Counted from the first letter of the stretch, positions 34,441-47,915 are shown. The stretch is DNA of 64,000 bases from Sebastes aleutianus (GCA_916700875.1 CAKAKS010000013.1:9388617-9452616), one strand, 5' to 3'. The notes: generated from the letters alone by a model not told the origin. Numbers and translations are program-made.

Positions 34441-35722
34441 GAGCTTCCTTTGGTCCTGAGCAACACACCTACCATGACACAGTCAGACACACACCGAGTC
34501 AACCCGGAAACACCGGTGAAACACACTGAGTGATATGTTTACACTCAGGATGATGATTTGGAGGGAGGCCTGAACCGACGGACTGACGGTGTTACAGACT
34601 TTCTCACTAGAGTTAAGGACTTTTGGAGCTCGTGCTGCTTTCACTGCAAAGGGCTGGGTTTTTAGGTTGGATCATTTTTAAAACCTAGTGTCCTCAAATA
34701 ATCATTAGAACAACTTCAAATAAACTGAGCTGAAACAAACATTCATTAGAACTTAAGATAGACTTAACTCAAACAAATATGCAATAAAACATCTTAAGAC
34801 AAACTAAAAACATTTTTTTTGTTCAAAAATATATACACAGTGTTTTTACCCATCTTGACATAATGAATAATAAATAAAGTTTATGGAGAATTTTATGGGT
34901 CCAAACATCACTTTGTCTTCATGTCCCACAACTGTGGTCTCAATGTTGAGATACATAAAATGATGATGAAGTCTTTAGACATTAGAATTACAATATCTGT
35001 CATAAACAACATATTTTATATTGTTTTGTGTATGAAGACATCTCCGGTTACTGGCTACATTTTTCAGGGTGTAGAAAAAATCTTAAATTTTTTTTTTCTT
35101 TCTGTTTTTACAGTATATCAATATGTCCAATGATGCACAAGGCTTGATGAAAATTAATTTAAATGTCTTAAAAATATTATAGAAATTAGAAAAGTAAAAT
35201 GTAGAAAATGAACATTACTGTAATGTTGCAGTCAGGACATTTAGTATAAGAATAAGTGATGAAAACCATAAAAAATAAACATGTTACAGATTAAAATTTT
35301 AAAAACTCTAAAGGGCCATACTGAAGGAATCACTACATTTATATGAATGAACACATTATAAAGTTAACTTTAGGAGATTCAGTGCAAAGTAACAACATCC
35401 ATCAGTAAACAGAGGACATAAAACACATGATTGATAACAGCTGGAGGGAGAACTGAACCAACTTACAGCTAAATCTTAATGATGAACTCTTCATACAGTG
35501 ATGATGAGTTGAGGTCAGGTATTGACCTTGAATAGTTGAGGTTAGATTAGGGCATCAGGCACTGAGACTCGCAAGAGTTTTCGCATGTTTCTGCAGCTTG
35601 GAGGTTACCTTCTAGACACGACCTTATCTCAGCACTGGAGGTTGTCGCTTGGTTAGTCGTGATGGGTTGTTCCTCTGAGGATCTTATTGGCTATTACCAG
35701 TAGATTTATGAAGGAAGGCAAA

Positions 35723-36990
35723 TTAGAGTACAACACAGAGAACCAGTAGAGCTGCTGTCAGTATAACGTAGAGGCCGATCGTTCCCCGACTCTCTGGTTG
35801 TGAGCTCATTGTTGGTCTCGGAGGTTTGGGTTCATCAGCAGCTGCTGTAAAGGACAGAAAATAAAATGTGTCTGATTGTCTGAAGTCCCGGTTTTCACCA
35901 CAATTAAAATAATAATATCATAATTACATAGATGTTTATCATGTACCACTCATTAATTAATTTGTGTGCATGAGATAAGTATACAGAGAGGCATCACAGC
36001 ACACCGCTGCAGTCTCTATAGAGAGTGATGTTGCACGCTGTTAAGCCACAATAACGCACGGACACAACAGATCCGCTGGTTACATTTAGTGTAGTTTTGA
36101 ACCAACAGAACCCTCCGTGCTTATGAGCACATCAAACGTGTTGTTTTGATTCATTATTCTACACAGTTCCTTCTGCTCATCAACAGGCATTTCACTCTGC
36201 TTATAACTCCCTCAGGACCGGCCGTTCCGTCTTTCACCCGGACGGTGTCTCCATCCTGGACAAAATAACTGAGCTCCACATTTTTAATTATAACAGTCTG
36301 AGGCTGTGGTGAGCAACGTGATGTGATAGAGATGGTTCGGGTTCAAAACTAAAGGTGAAAAATAATGTACGTAGGCCCAGACAACAATACGTTTCCTCTG
36401 ACGGAAACTCTCTACAGGACTCCCAAACTGTCAGTGCGTCATGAGGAGGATAGTCCTGTGATTAAAGGAGGAGAAAGTAGTGAATGTGATAAGTCCTGAG
36501 TGTCACAGCCTCTAATGCACGCTCGCGCTTACGGAGTGCGAGTACGTACACAAGCAACAGGATACCGACTGTAGTTCACTTAACGGCCACCGGTGTCAGT
36601 AATAACAAGGATTTTCTGAAAGTTACATTTAGTACCTTTAATGGTCCCAGTTTGGGGGTTTGAAAATATGGTCACCCTATGTACTGTATGAGCCCTGCAG
36701 CATGCTAACATGCTAAACTAAGATGTGTTTAGCACTAGCAGGGCTGTAGACTCTTAGTCTGGTTTCACTGACTGACTTCTACTGAATCAACTCACCTGTG
36801 ACTTTGAGGTGACATATCCTAGAGCCACTATCATCACCTGTCTGCATGTCACACCGGTACACACCAGAGTCATTAATCCTGAGTCTGGACATGTGAAGTC
36901 TGATTCGTCCGTCTCTGAGGACGTCTTTGTCCCACCGGACTCATCCTGTAAACTGTTCATCCAGAGACTCTGGGACCTCAACACCTTCAT
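35723..36990 (-). pseudogene. U4: 5'-truncated V-set Ig gene
   Basis: Only the 3' part of the V exon remains (36990-36796, about 195 nt, DEQFTGRVRW through CRYVTG-type end). At 36985-36990 it is fused directly to sequence that normally follows the U5/U3 stop region (AAAGCTAAAAATGCTGTG), so the signal exon and first half of the V exon are gone. The last exon at 35844-35723 has the same premature TAA after the helix as U1 (GTACTC TAA). Relic tail runs on to about 35466. The 36680-35890 part of the intron is an unrelated insertion. Confidence 0.8.
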
Positions 36991-37043
36991 AAAGCTAAAA
37001 ATGCTGTGTGTTCTATATTTACACTGTATCCCAAAAACATGCA

Positions 37044-38462
<1,419 letters not shown>

Positions 38463-38584
38463 GCTTCACTTTATTATCCACAAACACTAAATACACTTTC
38501 AGACAAACATCTCTAGATGGAGTTTGACATGTTCAAGTTGTCAGTTTGTCTGCTGCTCACTTTCCCTCTCTGTCTCCTCTACAG

Positions 38585-38944
38585 GAGCATTTGTAGTGAA
38601 TGTGAAACAGACCTCCTATCAGGCAGAGGAGAACCACAACATCACACTGGAGTGGATGTTCACAACCAGAACCAGCAGTTCCTCCAAATCACTTTATATC
38701 TACTGTGAGATGTTTACTTATCTCAAGACCTCAGTCCTGTTTCATCTCCTTGGAGGTGTTGAGATCCCAGAGTCTCAGGATGAACAGTTTACAGGACGAG
38801 TCCGGTGGGACAAAGACGTCCTCAGAGACGGATGAATCAGACTTCACATGTCCAGACTCAGGACTAATGACTCTGGTCGGTACCAGTGTGACGTGTTCAC
38901 ACGTTATGGTAAGGTCTCTAGGATATGCCACCTCGATGTCACAG
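38585..38944 (+). pseudogene. U6: isolated V exon with nonsense codon
   Basis: A 360-nt V exon with good acceptor and donor. A codon that is CGA (Arg) in the other copies is TGA at about 38832-38834 (RDG then stop), a CpG-to-TpG type change. The remaining sequence still encodes IRLHMSRLRTNDSGRYQC in frame. No signal exon upstream (only intron-1 sequence from 38463) and no stalk/helix exon downstream: the donor side runs about 20 bp and then jumps to 3' flank sequence (about 39100-39640). Confidence 0.85.
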
Positions 38945-39099
38945 GTGAGTTGATTCAACACACGCTTAAAGCTAAACACATCTTAGTTGTTTCTGTACAG
39001 CAGCATTCACAGTATTGTTATCCAAATCTTTATGGACATTCCTGCTTACATTGAACTTTTTCTACCATTTATACTTTTTAAAATATTAAGCTTTATTAC

Positions 39100-40160
39100 A
39101 TTGTTTTGTTTTTACAATGTAACTCAATGGAGGGAATCTTCCTGTAATCCTGTAACATGTTTATTTCTTTATGGTTTTCATCACTTATTCTTATACTGAA
39201 TGTCCTGACTGCATCACTACAGTAATGTTCATTTTATATATTTTACTTTTCTAATTCCTATGACATTTTGAAGACATTTAAATTCATTTTCATCAAGCCT
39301 TGTGCATCATTGGACATATTGATATACTGTAAAAACAGAAAGAAAAAAAAGATTTCAAGATTTTTTTCTACACCCTCAAAAATGTAGACAGTAACCGGAG
39401 ATGTCTTCATACACAAAACAATATAACATATGTTGTTGTTTATGACAGATATTGTAATTCTAATGTCTAAAGACTTCATCATCATTTCATGTATCTCAAC
39501 TTTGAGACCACAGTTGTGGGACATGAAGACAAAGTGATGTTTGGACCCATAAAATTCTCCTTAAACTTTATTTATCATTCATTATGTCAAGATGGGTAAA
39601 AACACTGTTTATATATTTTTGAACAAAAAAAATGTTTTAAGTTTATCTTAAGTTGTTATAAATGAATATTAGTTTGAGTTAAGTTGACCTTTTGTATGAG
39701 CAGTTCACAAGAAACAACACAGCAACAACACAGGCCAAGCATTCGGAAAAAGGGAAATTTTACCATATAAGGGGGAGTATAAAAGATATACAGAATAGAA
39801 TAATGTGTGGTAGAAACTGTTTGATATCTGTGAGTAATGTGTAAAATATAATATCATTTTATATTTTTGTATGCATTTTTATACCAGAATAAATCTGTGC
39901 ACCAGATGACACCAGTATTTTCCTGTGTTTCTTTCTTCACTGCTCAACAGCCTGTTTGTTTGCTGATAACCTCTGATAATGTCCATCTAATGGCCTGATA
40001 ACATCTGAGGTGGGTGTAGTAGTAATAAACTTTATTAACACTCTAAACAGTTACAAACATATGTATATATATATATTATATATATATACGGGCCATGGGA
40101 TTTGTGGACAGCATCGATGACATCACAGGACGAGGGAGGGGGAACGTAACCTGTAACATT
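39100..40160 (+). other. 3' flank retained after U6
   Basis: Plus-oriented copy of the family 3' flank: AATGTCCTGACTGCA at about 39200, CATAAAATTCTCC at about 39550, AAGCATTCGG at 39737 and an AATAAA at about 39889. It shows that U6 was once a full unit whose exon 4 was deleted. 40050-40090 is a TATA repeat. Confidence 0.65.
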
Positions 40161-40384
40161 TATATAATTTATTCTACTTTATTGTCATACAGACGTCAAC
40201 AACATAAAGTACATAGATTGTATTTAGGATCAAATAGACTCTTGTCTAGTCTATAAAACGGTAGAAATGTTCATTAGATTGTAAATTGTTGTATATTTAT
40301 ACATATAATAACTATAACATGTATTTATTATTTTGACCTCAATCACAAGCTGGAACTGGAACCCTAACTGGGACTGGGTCCAAC

Positions 40385-40463
40385 TGTTTGCTGCGTAAGT
40401 GAAAGTGAAAGTAAGTCTGAACAGAGGAGCCTTGATTACGAGGCAGCACTACAGCAGCACAAG
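40385..40463 (+). promoter_or_regulatory. U7 promoter element and 5' noncoding exon
   Basis: GTGAAAGTGAAAGT at 40399-40412 matches the IRF/ISRE consensus GAAANNGAAA. The following exon ends CAGCACAAG|GTAATG at 40463. The acceptor CTCCTCTCACAG at 41667 joins it to the signal exon across a 1.2-kb intron. The transcription start is not determined; no convincing TATA box seen close by. Confidence 0.65.
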
Positions 40464-40854
40464 GTAATGTGGAAATACTATAGTTGATATATTATATTAA
40501 TCCTGTAAATGTTTTATTTTTGTGAAGAAATGTGTTGAGAATAATTTGGACTGTTTTATATTTAATGGCTGACCAGGAACGAATAGAGACATGAAGTGAA
40601 ATAAATAGAAAACAAATCAACAAACAACCAGGTTCCTCTGGAGTTTAGTTTATAGACTCGTTGTCTCTCCGTCTGTTTCTCCTGATCCTGACTTCACTCT
40701 GGATGTATTATTTATTTTAACTAGTCATGTGAATGTCATAGAGACGACTCCTCGTTTCCTCTTTTTTTGCGCCAAGAATGTGCGACAGCTCTGCAGCAAC
40801 TTAAATTAGTTTCTCTGTCTAGTTTTTCTAACTATTGAAGATAAAAACACTTCA

Positions 40855-41095
40855 TAGTGTCCTAGTGGTGTCCTAGTAGTGTCCTAGTGGTGTCCTAGTA
40901 GTGTCCTAGTGGTGTCCTAGTAGTGTCCTCGTGGTGTCCTAGTAGTGTCCTAGTGGTGTCCTAGTGGTGTCCTAGTAGTGTCCTAGTAGTGTCCTAGTGG
41001 TGTCCTAGTAGTGTCCTAGTGGTGTCCTAGTAGTGTCCTCGTGGTGTCCTAGTGGTGTCCTAGTGGTGTCCTCATAGTGTCCTCGTCCTTTAGTG
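40855..41095. repeat. GTGTCCTAGTG 11-bp VNTR in U7 intron 1
   Basis: About twenty units alternating GTGTCCTAGTG and GTGTCCTAGTA with rare CTCG variants. The copy number differs strongly between units (long in U7, medium in U2, short in U8, traces in U1 and U3). Confidence 0.9.
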
Positions 41096-41668
41096 TCTCT
41101 CCTCTAGTCTGTGTTGAGCGTAAAATCAAAAGCTGACCATAAACTTTGTTAACCATCGAGGAGAAATCTAGTTGGTGAAATAGTTTTCCTCTCTAATCCC
41201 CTACTCTGACTACAGAAACACACAACATGGAGGTTAAACCATTAATGCATGATGATCACAGATAATACAGCCTTTAAATAGTCCACACAATAACAGGAAT
41301 ATAACAACAATCATTGGAGACGAGTATAGATTAGTCTGATGACATTTTATTGAACATTTGATCTAATGAGGAGTCAGTTGTTTGGTGAGAGTGTGTTTGT
41401 CTTGACTGCAGCTTTCAGTCACCTCCCACTGCTGTCAGGTCAAAGCAGATCATATTACCTCAAAAAACCTAATCCACTAAAGTGGCTCCATCTTGTGTCA
41501 GAAGTACATTAGTGTTCCTGTCTTGGTGTCAGTCCACTGGTCAGTCATGTGTAATCAGTAGCACAGAGGAAGAAGTCCTGTGAGGACTAAAGACAGACTG
41601 TAGATTGTCTCTGTTCTACCTGTAATAACTGAACTTGTATCTGATGTGTTTCTGTCTCCTCTCACAGG

Positions 41669-43144
41669 ATGAAGATGATCTGCAGCATCCTGCTGCTCCT
41701 CAGTCTGACCTCCTGTGTCTCTGGTTAGTTGACCTTCACTTTATTATCCACAAACACTAAATACACTTTCAGACAAACATCTCTAGATGGAGTTTGACAT
41801 GTTCAAGTTGTCAGTTTGTCTGCTGCTCACTTTCCCTCTCTGTCTCCTCTACAGGAGCATTTGTAGTGAATGTGACACAGACCTCCTATCAGGCAGAGGA
41901 GAACCACAACATCACACTGGAGTGGATGTTCACAACCAGAACCAGCAGTTCCTCCAAATCACTATTTATCTACTGTTACATGTTTACTTATCTCAAGACC
42001 TCAGTCCTGTTTCATCTCCATGAAGGTGTTGAGGATCCAGAGTCTCAGGATGAACAGTTTGCAGGACGAGTCCGGTGGGACAAAGACGTCCTCAAAGACG
42101 GAAGAATCAGACTTCACATGTCCAGACTCAGGATTAATGACTCTGGTTGGTACCAGTGTGACGTGCTCACAGATGATGGTAGGGGCTCTAGGATATGTCG
42201 CCTCAAAGTCACAGGTGAGTTGATTCAGTAGAAGTCAGTCAGTGAAACCAGACTAAGAGTCTACAGCCCTGCTAGTGCTAAACACATCTTAGTTTAGCAT
42301 GTTAGCATGCTGCAGGGGTCATACTGGTTAGCTAGCATAGCTAGCTAGTATAAAGTAGTCTCAGCTTCATCCCTGCTGGAGCTGTACCAAAGAACACATA
42401 TTACTAAGAAATGAAAGTCAACTGGTCGTTCCATTACAACGTCAGCTCCCAGCAGCAGAGCTACGCTTCCGCCATTTTGGACTGAAAGCGACTACCAGAC
42501 GCAGTAAAACGTACGTCATGGCTACCGCTGATGAAGACTAGGATCATATTTAGTCTTTCTTTTGTCAGTCTGCTGGATTTATTTAGTTTCCTGTTTCAGT
42601 AAAATGGTTCCACTTCAGACAATCAGACACATTTTATTTTCTGTCTTTTACAGCAGCTGCTGATGAGCCCAAACCTCCAAGACCAACAAGGAGACCACAA
42701 CCAGAGAGACCAACAATGAGACCACCACCAGAGAGTCGGGAAAGGATCGTCCTCTACCTTGTACTGACAGCAGCTCTACTGGTTCTCTGTGCTGGACTCT
42801 CTGGACTCTGCTTTGCCTTGCTTCTTAAATTTACTGGTAAAAGAGGAAACATCTATAGAGCTTTAAAGACGATGAGTTTCTCAGAGAAACAACCCATCAC
42901 GACTAACCAAGTGACAACCTCCAGTGCTGAGATAAGGTCGTGTCTAGAAGGTAACCCCCAAGCTGCAAAAACATGCGTAAACTCTTGCGAGACTCACTGC
43001 CCGACGACCTATCCTCACCTCAACCATTCAACGTCAATGCCTAACCTCAACCATTCAAGGTCAATGCCTAGCCTCAACCATTCAAGGTCAATGCCTAGCC
43101 TCATCGATTTTAGGTATTTCTCTGAGCTGGACACATCACATTAG
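41669..43144 (+). CDS. U7: single V-set Ig type I membrane protein (intact)
   Basis: Exons 41669-41723 (signal peptide MKMICSILLLLSLTSCVS), 41855-42214 (V domain), 42654-43144 (stalk, helix, tail); 906 nt, 301 aa; phase-1 introns. V domain: Trp42 in LEWMF at the canonical B-strand Cys position, Cys59 in FIYCYM at the canonical Trp position, Cys120 in DSGWYQCDV, Cys133 in RICRL. Sequons NVT, NIT, NDS. Stalk RPQPERPTM; helix about residues 170-196. The type-1 tail has TGKRGNIYRAL, SFSEKQPITTNQ, RSCLEGN and a C(x4)C(x3)C-like cluster, followed by three 9-residue repeats (PNLNHSRSM type) at 43013-43093. The start was chosen because the ATG follows the acceptor by one base and gives a good signal peptide. 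Best resemblance is to B7/PD-L1-like V domains. No classical ITIM found. Surface ligand or receptor role is inferred. Confidence 0.85.
42215..42653 (+). other. U7 intron 3 with conserved YY1/ETS-like motif
   Basis: Contains CGCTTCCGCCATTTTGG at 42464-42480, the complement of the motif in the minus-strand units, so its orientation relative to the gene is conserved. A GCTAGC-rich 20-bp stretch near 42330 is unique to this copy. Confidence 0.6.
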
Positions 43145-44500
43145 TCTCTCGTGTAGATTTATTGTCTCCAGACACACTTTAGAAACCCATACGGCTGCAG
43201 TGCAGCGCCACAGTATGTTTGAATAGCTTCCGCTCCCTTCTGACGTAATTGTGTTGGAGGTCCTGACAGGTGACACTCATGGCCCTTGAAGCCTATTTCA
43301 GTTTGGGTGTTGCATACCTAGTCAACAAACTTGTAGCGCCTATTTGCGGACAAGAAACCCTAAATGGACAGAAGTGTCAGTCAGACAGATAATGTGAGAT
43401 ATACGACTGTGAGCATGCATGCAAGGTTATAAATGTCGCCAAACGAAGAGACTCAGGGCTTTCAGCCCTGAACATTTATGTTGATGGTTGTTTGCCTACT
43501 TGCAAGTGTTTATTAAACCTTTAAAAGTCGCTCTCTCGGTTTTCGAGTCCTTCACAGAAATTGCCTCCACAGTAATTACAGATGTCTGCAACGTCATTTC
43601 ACCTCAAAACTGTAATTCAAGATATCTGTAATTACATTTTCACTATCCGTAACTACAGTTTTAGATATCTACAACGTCATTTTGACTAGTCAGAATTTAA
43701 TTGTGACTCCATCAAGATCCTCTAAAATATGTAAAACTGTCATATTTGTTTCGTATGGACATATTGATATACTGTGAAATAGAAAGAAAAAAAGATTTCA
43801 AGGTTTTTTCTACACCCTGAAGAATGTAGCCAGTAACCGGAGATGTCTTCATACACAAAACAATATAACATATGTTGTTGTTTATGACAGATATTGTAAT
43901 TCTAATGTCTAAAGACTTCATCATCATTTTATGTGTCTCAACATTGAGACCACAGTTGTGGGACATGAAGACAAAGTGATGTTTGGACCCATAAAATGAT
44001 CCATAAACTTTATTTATTATTCATTATGTCAAGATGGGTAAAAACACTGTTTATATATTTTTGAACAAAAAAAACAAGTTTTTAGTTTATCTTAAGATGT
44101 TTTATTGCATATTTGTTTGAGTTAAGTTACAATGTTGTAATGAATATTTCTTTGAGTTAAGTCTCTTAAGTTCTAATGAATATTTGCTTCAGTTACGTTT
44201 AGCTTAAGATGTTCTTGTTAATATTTGTTTTGAGCTAAGTCTATATCTTAAGATTTTCTAATGAATGTTTGTTTCAGGCATTCGGCCCGTTCCAGGTGTA
44301 TTAAAGATATTCAGATTAGAATAATGTGTGGTAGAAACTGTTTGATATCAGTGAGTGAATGTGTATAATATAATATAAATGTATATTTTTGTATGAATTT
44401 CTATACCAGAATAAATCTGTGCACCAGATGACACCAGTATTTTCCTGTGTTCCTCTCTTCACTGCTCAACAGCCTGTTTGTTTGCTGATAACCACTGAAT
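43145..44500 (+). other. U7 3' region
   Basis: After the stop, a segment unlike other units (43150-43700, with AAACTGTAATTCAAGATATC and TCTGTAATTACA inverted motifs) is followed by conserved 3' flank at 43760-44110 and by CCAGAATAAATCTGTGCACC at about 44405. The AATAAA there is a candidate poly(A) signal. The 43150-43700 part is probably an insertion. Confidence 0.5.
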
Positions 44501-44519
44501 ATTAAATATTAAATATTAT

Positions 44520-44773
44520 CGAGATGGGGAGCAAAACGTACCTCAATTTTCCCCCGGGGATCAATAATTTATAATCATTTAGGAGGAGGAGGAGGAGGAG
44601 AAGGAGAAGGAGAAGGAGAAGGAGAAGGAGAAGGAGAAGGAGGAGGAGGAGGAGGAGGAGGAGCAGCAGCAGAGTAGACAGATGCAATTTCTCATTTCTC
44701 AGTTGGCTTCCACGGTTGGTTGTTGCTCAGCAGAGTCTCGTAGTTTGGTCCTGTAGGACAGAAGAGACACAAG
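44520..44773 (+). promoter_or_regulatory. GGA repeat and orphan 5' exon cassette
   Basis: 44520-44575 is the complement of the fish retroelement end seen at 26700. 44580-44675 is a (GGA/GAA)n repeat. It is followed by the Ig-family noncoding exon (GTTGGTTGTTGCTCAGCAGA, then GAGACACAAG|GTTATG, exon end 44773). The donor is GTTATG instead of GTAATG. No signal exon follows before the next cassette at 48186, so this cassette looks orphaned. Confidence 0.5.
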
Positions 44774-45685
44774 GTTATGTGAAGGTCATTGTATTCGTCC
44801 ATTAAAATGACCATTTGACAGAATTCAAATCCCTTTTATGTGAGCAATGACTGGTGTGTATTCAAATCAAATAAAGTGATTTAGCCCAGAGCTCCTGTCT
44901 GTGTTGCTTCATTCAAATATGAGCCTGCAGATAAAAGATTACGTTGTTGGACAACTAATATTAATACTAATGAGACCATCGAGCTTTACGTCTCATATCT
45001 ATCTGTTTGTTTTGCCTCTTTGTTGAACATATTTAAGGATATTATATTAAGGATTTGATTAATTGTTCTGAGGGAAAAAGCTGCTATTAAACTTGTAGTA
45101 CTGAAAAAGACCACTAGATGTCATGTTAACATTTATCTCTAGATTTATCTCAAAGAATGTAATTTTCTGATCTGCCTCACAAAGTGAAGTCAGTCATTCA
45201 ATCTCATAATCCAGTAGTCATATCTGGACTGCAGGAGATGAATACATGACTCAGTTTACTGGCCAAATGCCATATTATTAGAGAAAGTAAAGCACCCTGT
45301 TGACTTTCTATCTGATAACAGAGAACACCGTGTGACAGACACACAGAGAGCTGCTCGCTCGTCTGCAAACACGTTAGTAGCTAAAACATCCTGTAAGATT
45401 CACCTTTTGTGTTTTAACTGTTTATTTAAACTGTGTTAGCCGGTATTTACTGCTGTCAACACGTGGCTGACAAACAGACAAACACATCAGATAAACCGGC
45501 CAACCTCCTGCAGGATTTGATCTTCAGATTTATTGTGACATTGTGATATGTGACAAGAGAACGCTCATAGTCTGTACTTTATGTACGTTTCCCAGTGTTT
45601 CTCTGTGTCCTCTGCCCTTTAGTCTCCTGTGTTGTCTCCCTATGTTTGTCTTTGTGTGTGTGGAGGTGCAAGTGGGCGTGGGCTT
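44774..45685. other. Intergenic region without supported gene
   Basis: No family exon or transposon protein recognised between the orphan exon cassette and the (CTC)n repeat at 45690-45745. Confidence 0.4.
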
Positions 45686-45689
45686 CCTT

Positions 45690-45745
45690 CCTCCTCTTCC
45701 TCCTCCTCCTCCTCCTCCTCTTCCTCCTCCTCCTCCTCCTCCTCT
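45690..45745. repeat. (CTC)n trinucleotide repeat
   Basis: CTC triplets with two TTC interruptions. Frames of poly-Ser, poly-Pro or poly-Gly over it are artefacts. Confidence 0.95.
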
Positions 45746-45867
45746 CGGGCTGGCGCACCTGATGAGCATCATCCAATCAATTCACAGCCACTGCAGTATA
45801 TCAACCCTGGGATTCCTTCCATCCTCCACCTCACCCAGAGATCTATACAGAGAGCCATCCATAACCC

Positions 45868-46985
45868 TTCAGGTATCCAGGGTATCTCCTCGTTATCTTG
45901 CTTCACTAACCCTAACAACCGAGATCACACTAAGCGGTCCTACGAAGGTGGTCATCAACCCAGGGTTTCTCTGTCTGGATATGAGCACGTTCACATGAAC
46001 GGGGAGGTGTTTACAGCATCTGACCAATCACAGATATGGCCAAGTCTACAGAAATGCAGATAGACAGACAGAGAGACACATTTAACAAAGAGTAAACTAT
46101 ATTAGACAAATACCAAGAAGTTAAACACTTAATCAGACTAACAGTAACACAGTTGAAGCTGCTAAATGCAGGAAGAACAGCTGGTGAAAGAAAAAACTCC
46201 AGATGTGTGAATGCATAAATTAACAGACTTATTCATTTAATGGAATACTCAAAAGTCAGATATAGTCGTTTAGATATAAATAGCTTTTAAGAGTGTAATA
46301 GATGAATAGATTACATTTCTGTTTACCCTGTGATTAAAAGAATAAATATAAAAGCATAATTCAAACACCGGCAGCATAAATCCAGCTGTTCTTCCTGCAT
46401 CTGTCAGTTTAAACTGTGTTGTTTTTAGTCTGGATTATGACTGTAACTTCTTCATATGTGCGTAATATTATCATATTATCACCGCACTGAGCTCTGATTG
46501 GTCAGTAGGCATAACCTGCTCTCAGGTTATGCAGACAAGAGATCAACTCGTATAAAAGCACCTCCTACTGACCAATCAGAGCAATTACAGTCATAACAGA
46601 CTAAAAACAACAGTTTCAACTGACAGTTGCAGGAACTGTATGCTGTGGGCGTTTTTAAACTTCCTCTTGAGTTGTTTCACACCTCCGGAGGCGGGAGCGC
46701 AACTGTATGTATATATACGTATATGTATACATATACATATACATATACATATATATATATATATATATACACATATATTTGTATATGTGTATATATATAT
46801 GTATATACATACACATATATAAGAAAGTTCGGAGCGAGCGTTGTTTCTTGGAGGATGAAGTTAGGTGCCAGATTGTGGAGATATAGGATCGCCACTGGCT
46901 GCAGAATCTCATCCCCGCGCAACTGAAAGAAGTGTGACATAGTCATACACGCCACATTGTTATTACTGGGCATGGTTAGGTATAA
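45868..46985. mobile_element. Harbinger-like fold-back element, third copy
   Basis: The left part 45868-46060 matches 28130-28330. 46080-46300 matches 25510-25740. 46330-46480 is the complement of 25980-26120. The right end (TTATTACTGGGCATGGTTAG then GTATAATCCA) is the complement of 25740-25770. An AT/ACATAT repeat sits at 46705-46822. No transposase. Confidence 0.6.
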
Positions 46986-47224
46986 TCCAACCAGGTTCCT
47001 CTGGAGTTTAGTTTATAGACTCGTTGTCTCTCCGTCTGTTTCTCCTGATCCTGACTTCACTCTACATGTGTTATTTATTTTAACTAGTCATGTGAATGTC
47101 ACAGAGACGACTACTCGTTTCCTCTTTTTTTGCATCAAGAATGTGCTACAGCTCTGAAGCAACTTAAATTAGTTTCTCTGTCTAGTTTTTCTAACTATTG
47201 AAAAATAGTTATAAAAACACTTCT

Positions 47225-47310
47225 TAGTGTCCTAGTGGTGTCCTAGTGGTGTCCTAGTGGTGTCCTCGTAGTATCCTAGTGGTGTCCTAGTGGTGTCCTC
47301 GTCCTTTAGT
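47225..47310. repeat. Short GTGTCCTAGTG VNTR
   Basis: About seven units of the 11-bp repeat seen in the intron 1 of other Ig units, within a stretch (46980-47550) colinear with 40630-41340. It is an intron-1 fragment that ends at 47550 in a hAT-like repeat instead of reaching a signal exon. Confidence 0.75.
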
Positions 47311-47554
47311 GTCGCTCCTCTAGTCTGTGTTGTGCGTAAAATTAAAAGCTGACCAGAAACTTTGTTAACCATCGAGGAGAAATCTAGTTGGTGAAATAGT
47401 TTTCCTCTCTAATCCCCTACTCTGACTACAGAAACATACAACATGGAGGTTAAACCATTAATGCATGATGATCACAGATAATACAGCCTTTAAATAGTCC
47501 ACACAATAACAGGAATATAACAACAATCATTGGAGAACGAGTATAGATTAGTCT

Positions 47555-47915
47555 TTAGTGTCTTTATTATGCAATCAAACAAAAAATAAATAAGTTTGAG
47601 AGCAAAACTTTCCACTGCAATCAAAATATGTCTTCTTGCAAATCCAAAAACTTCTGTCTGCAAATCGCGTTCAATGTAATTTTGTAAAATAATTTTTTTG
47701 GCGAGAACCTTGAATAACTACAGTTGTTTGGAGGAGATGTTTTCACAGCAATATAAAATAGATAATAGAGAGGGAATTATGACCTGTTTAACTTCCTAAA
47801 ATGAACTCTGAGCACCTCATAATATAGAATTACAAATACTAATGCCAAGATTTATTTTTAATCAATAAAAATAAATGTATTAATTTCCTAATCATTAGAA
47901 TTGTGTGTTGTTATG
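47555..47915. mobile_element. hAT-like repeat, partner of 52575-53150
   Basis: Shares TTTATTATGCAATCAAACA, GTTTGAGAGCAAAACTTTCC and AACTTCCTAA...TGAACTCTGAGCACCTCAT with 52575-53150. No coding frame of note. Confidence 0.5.
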
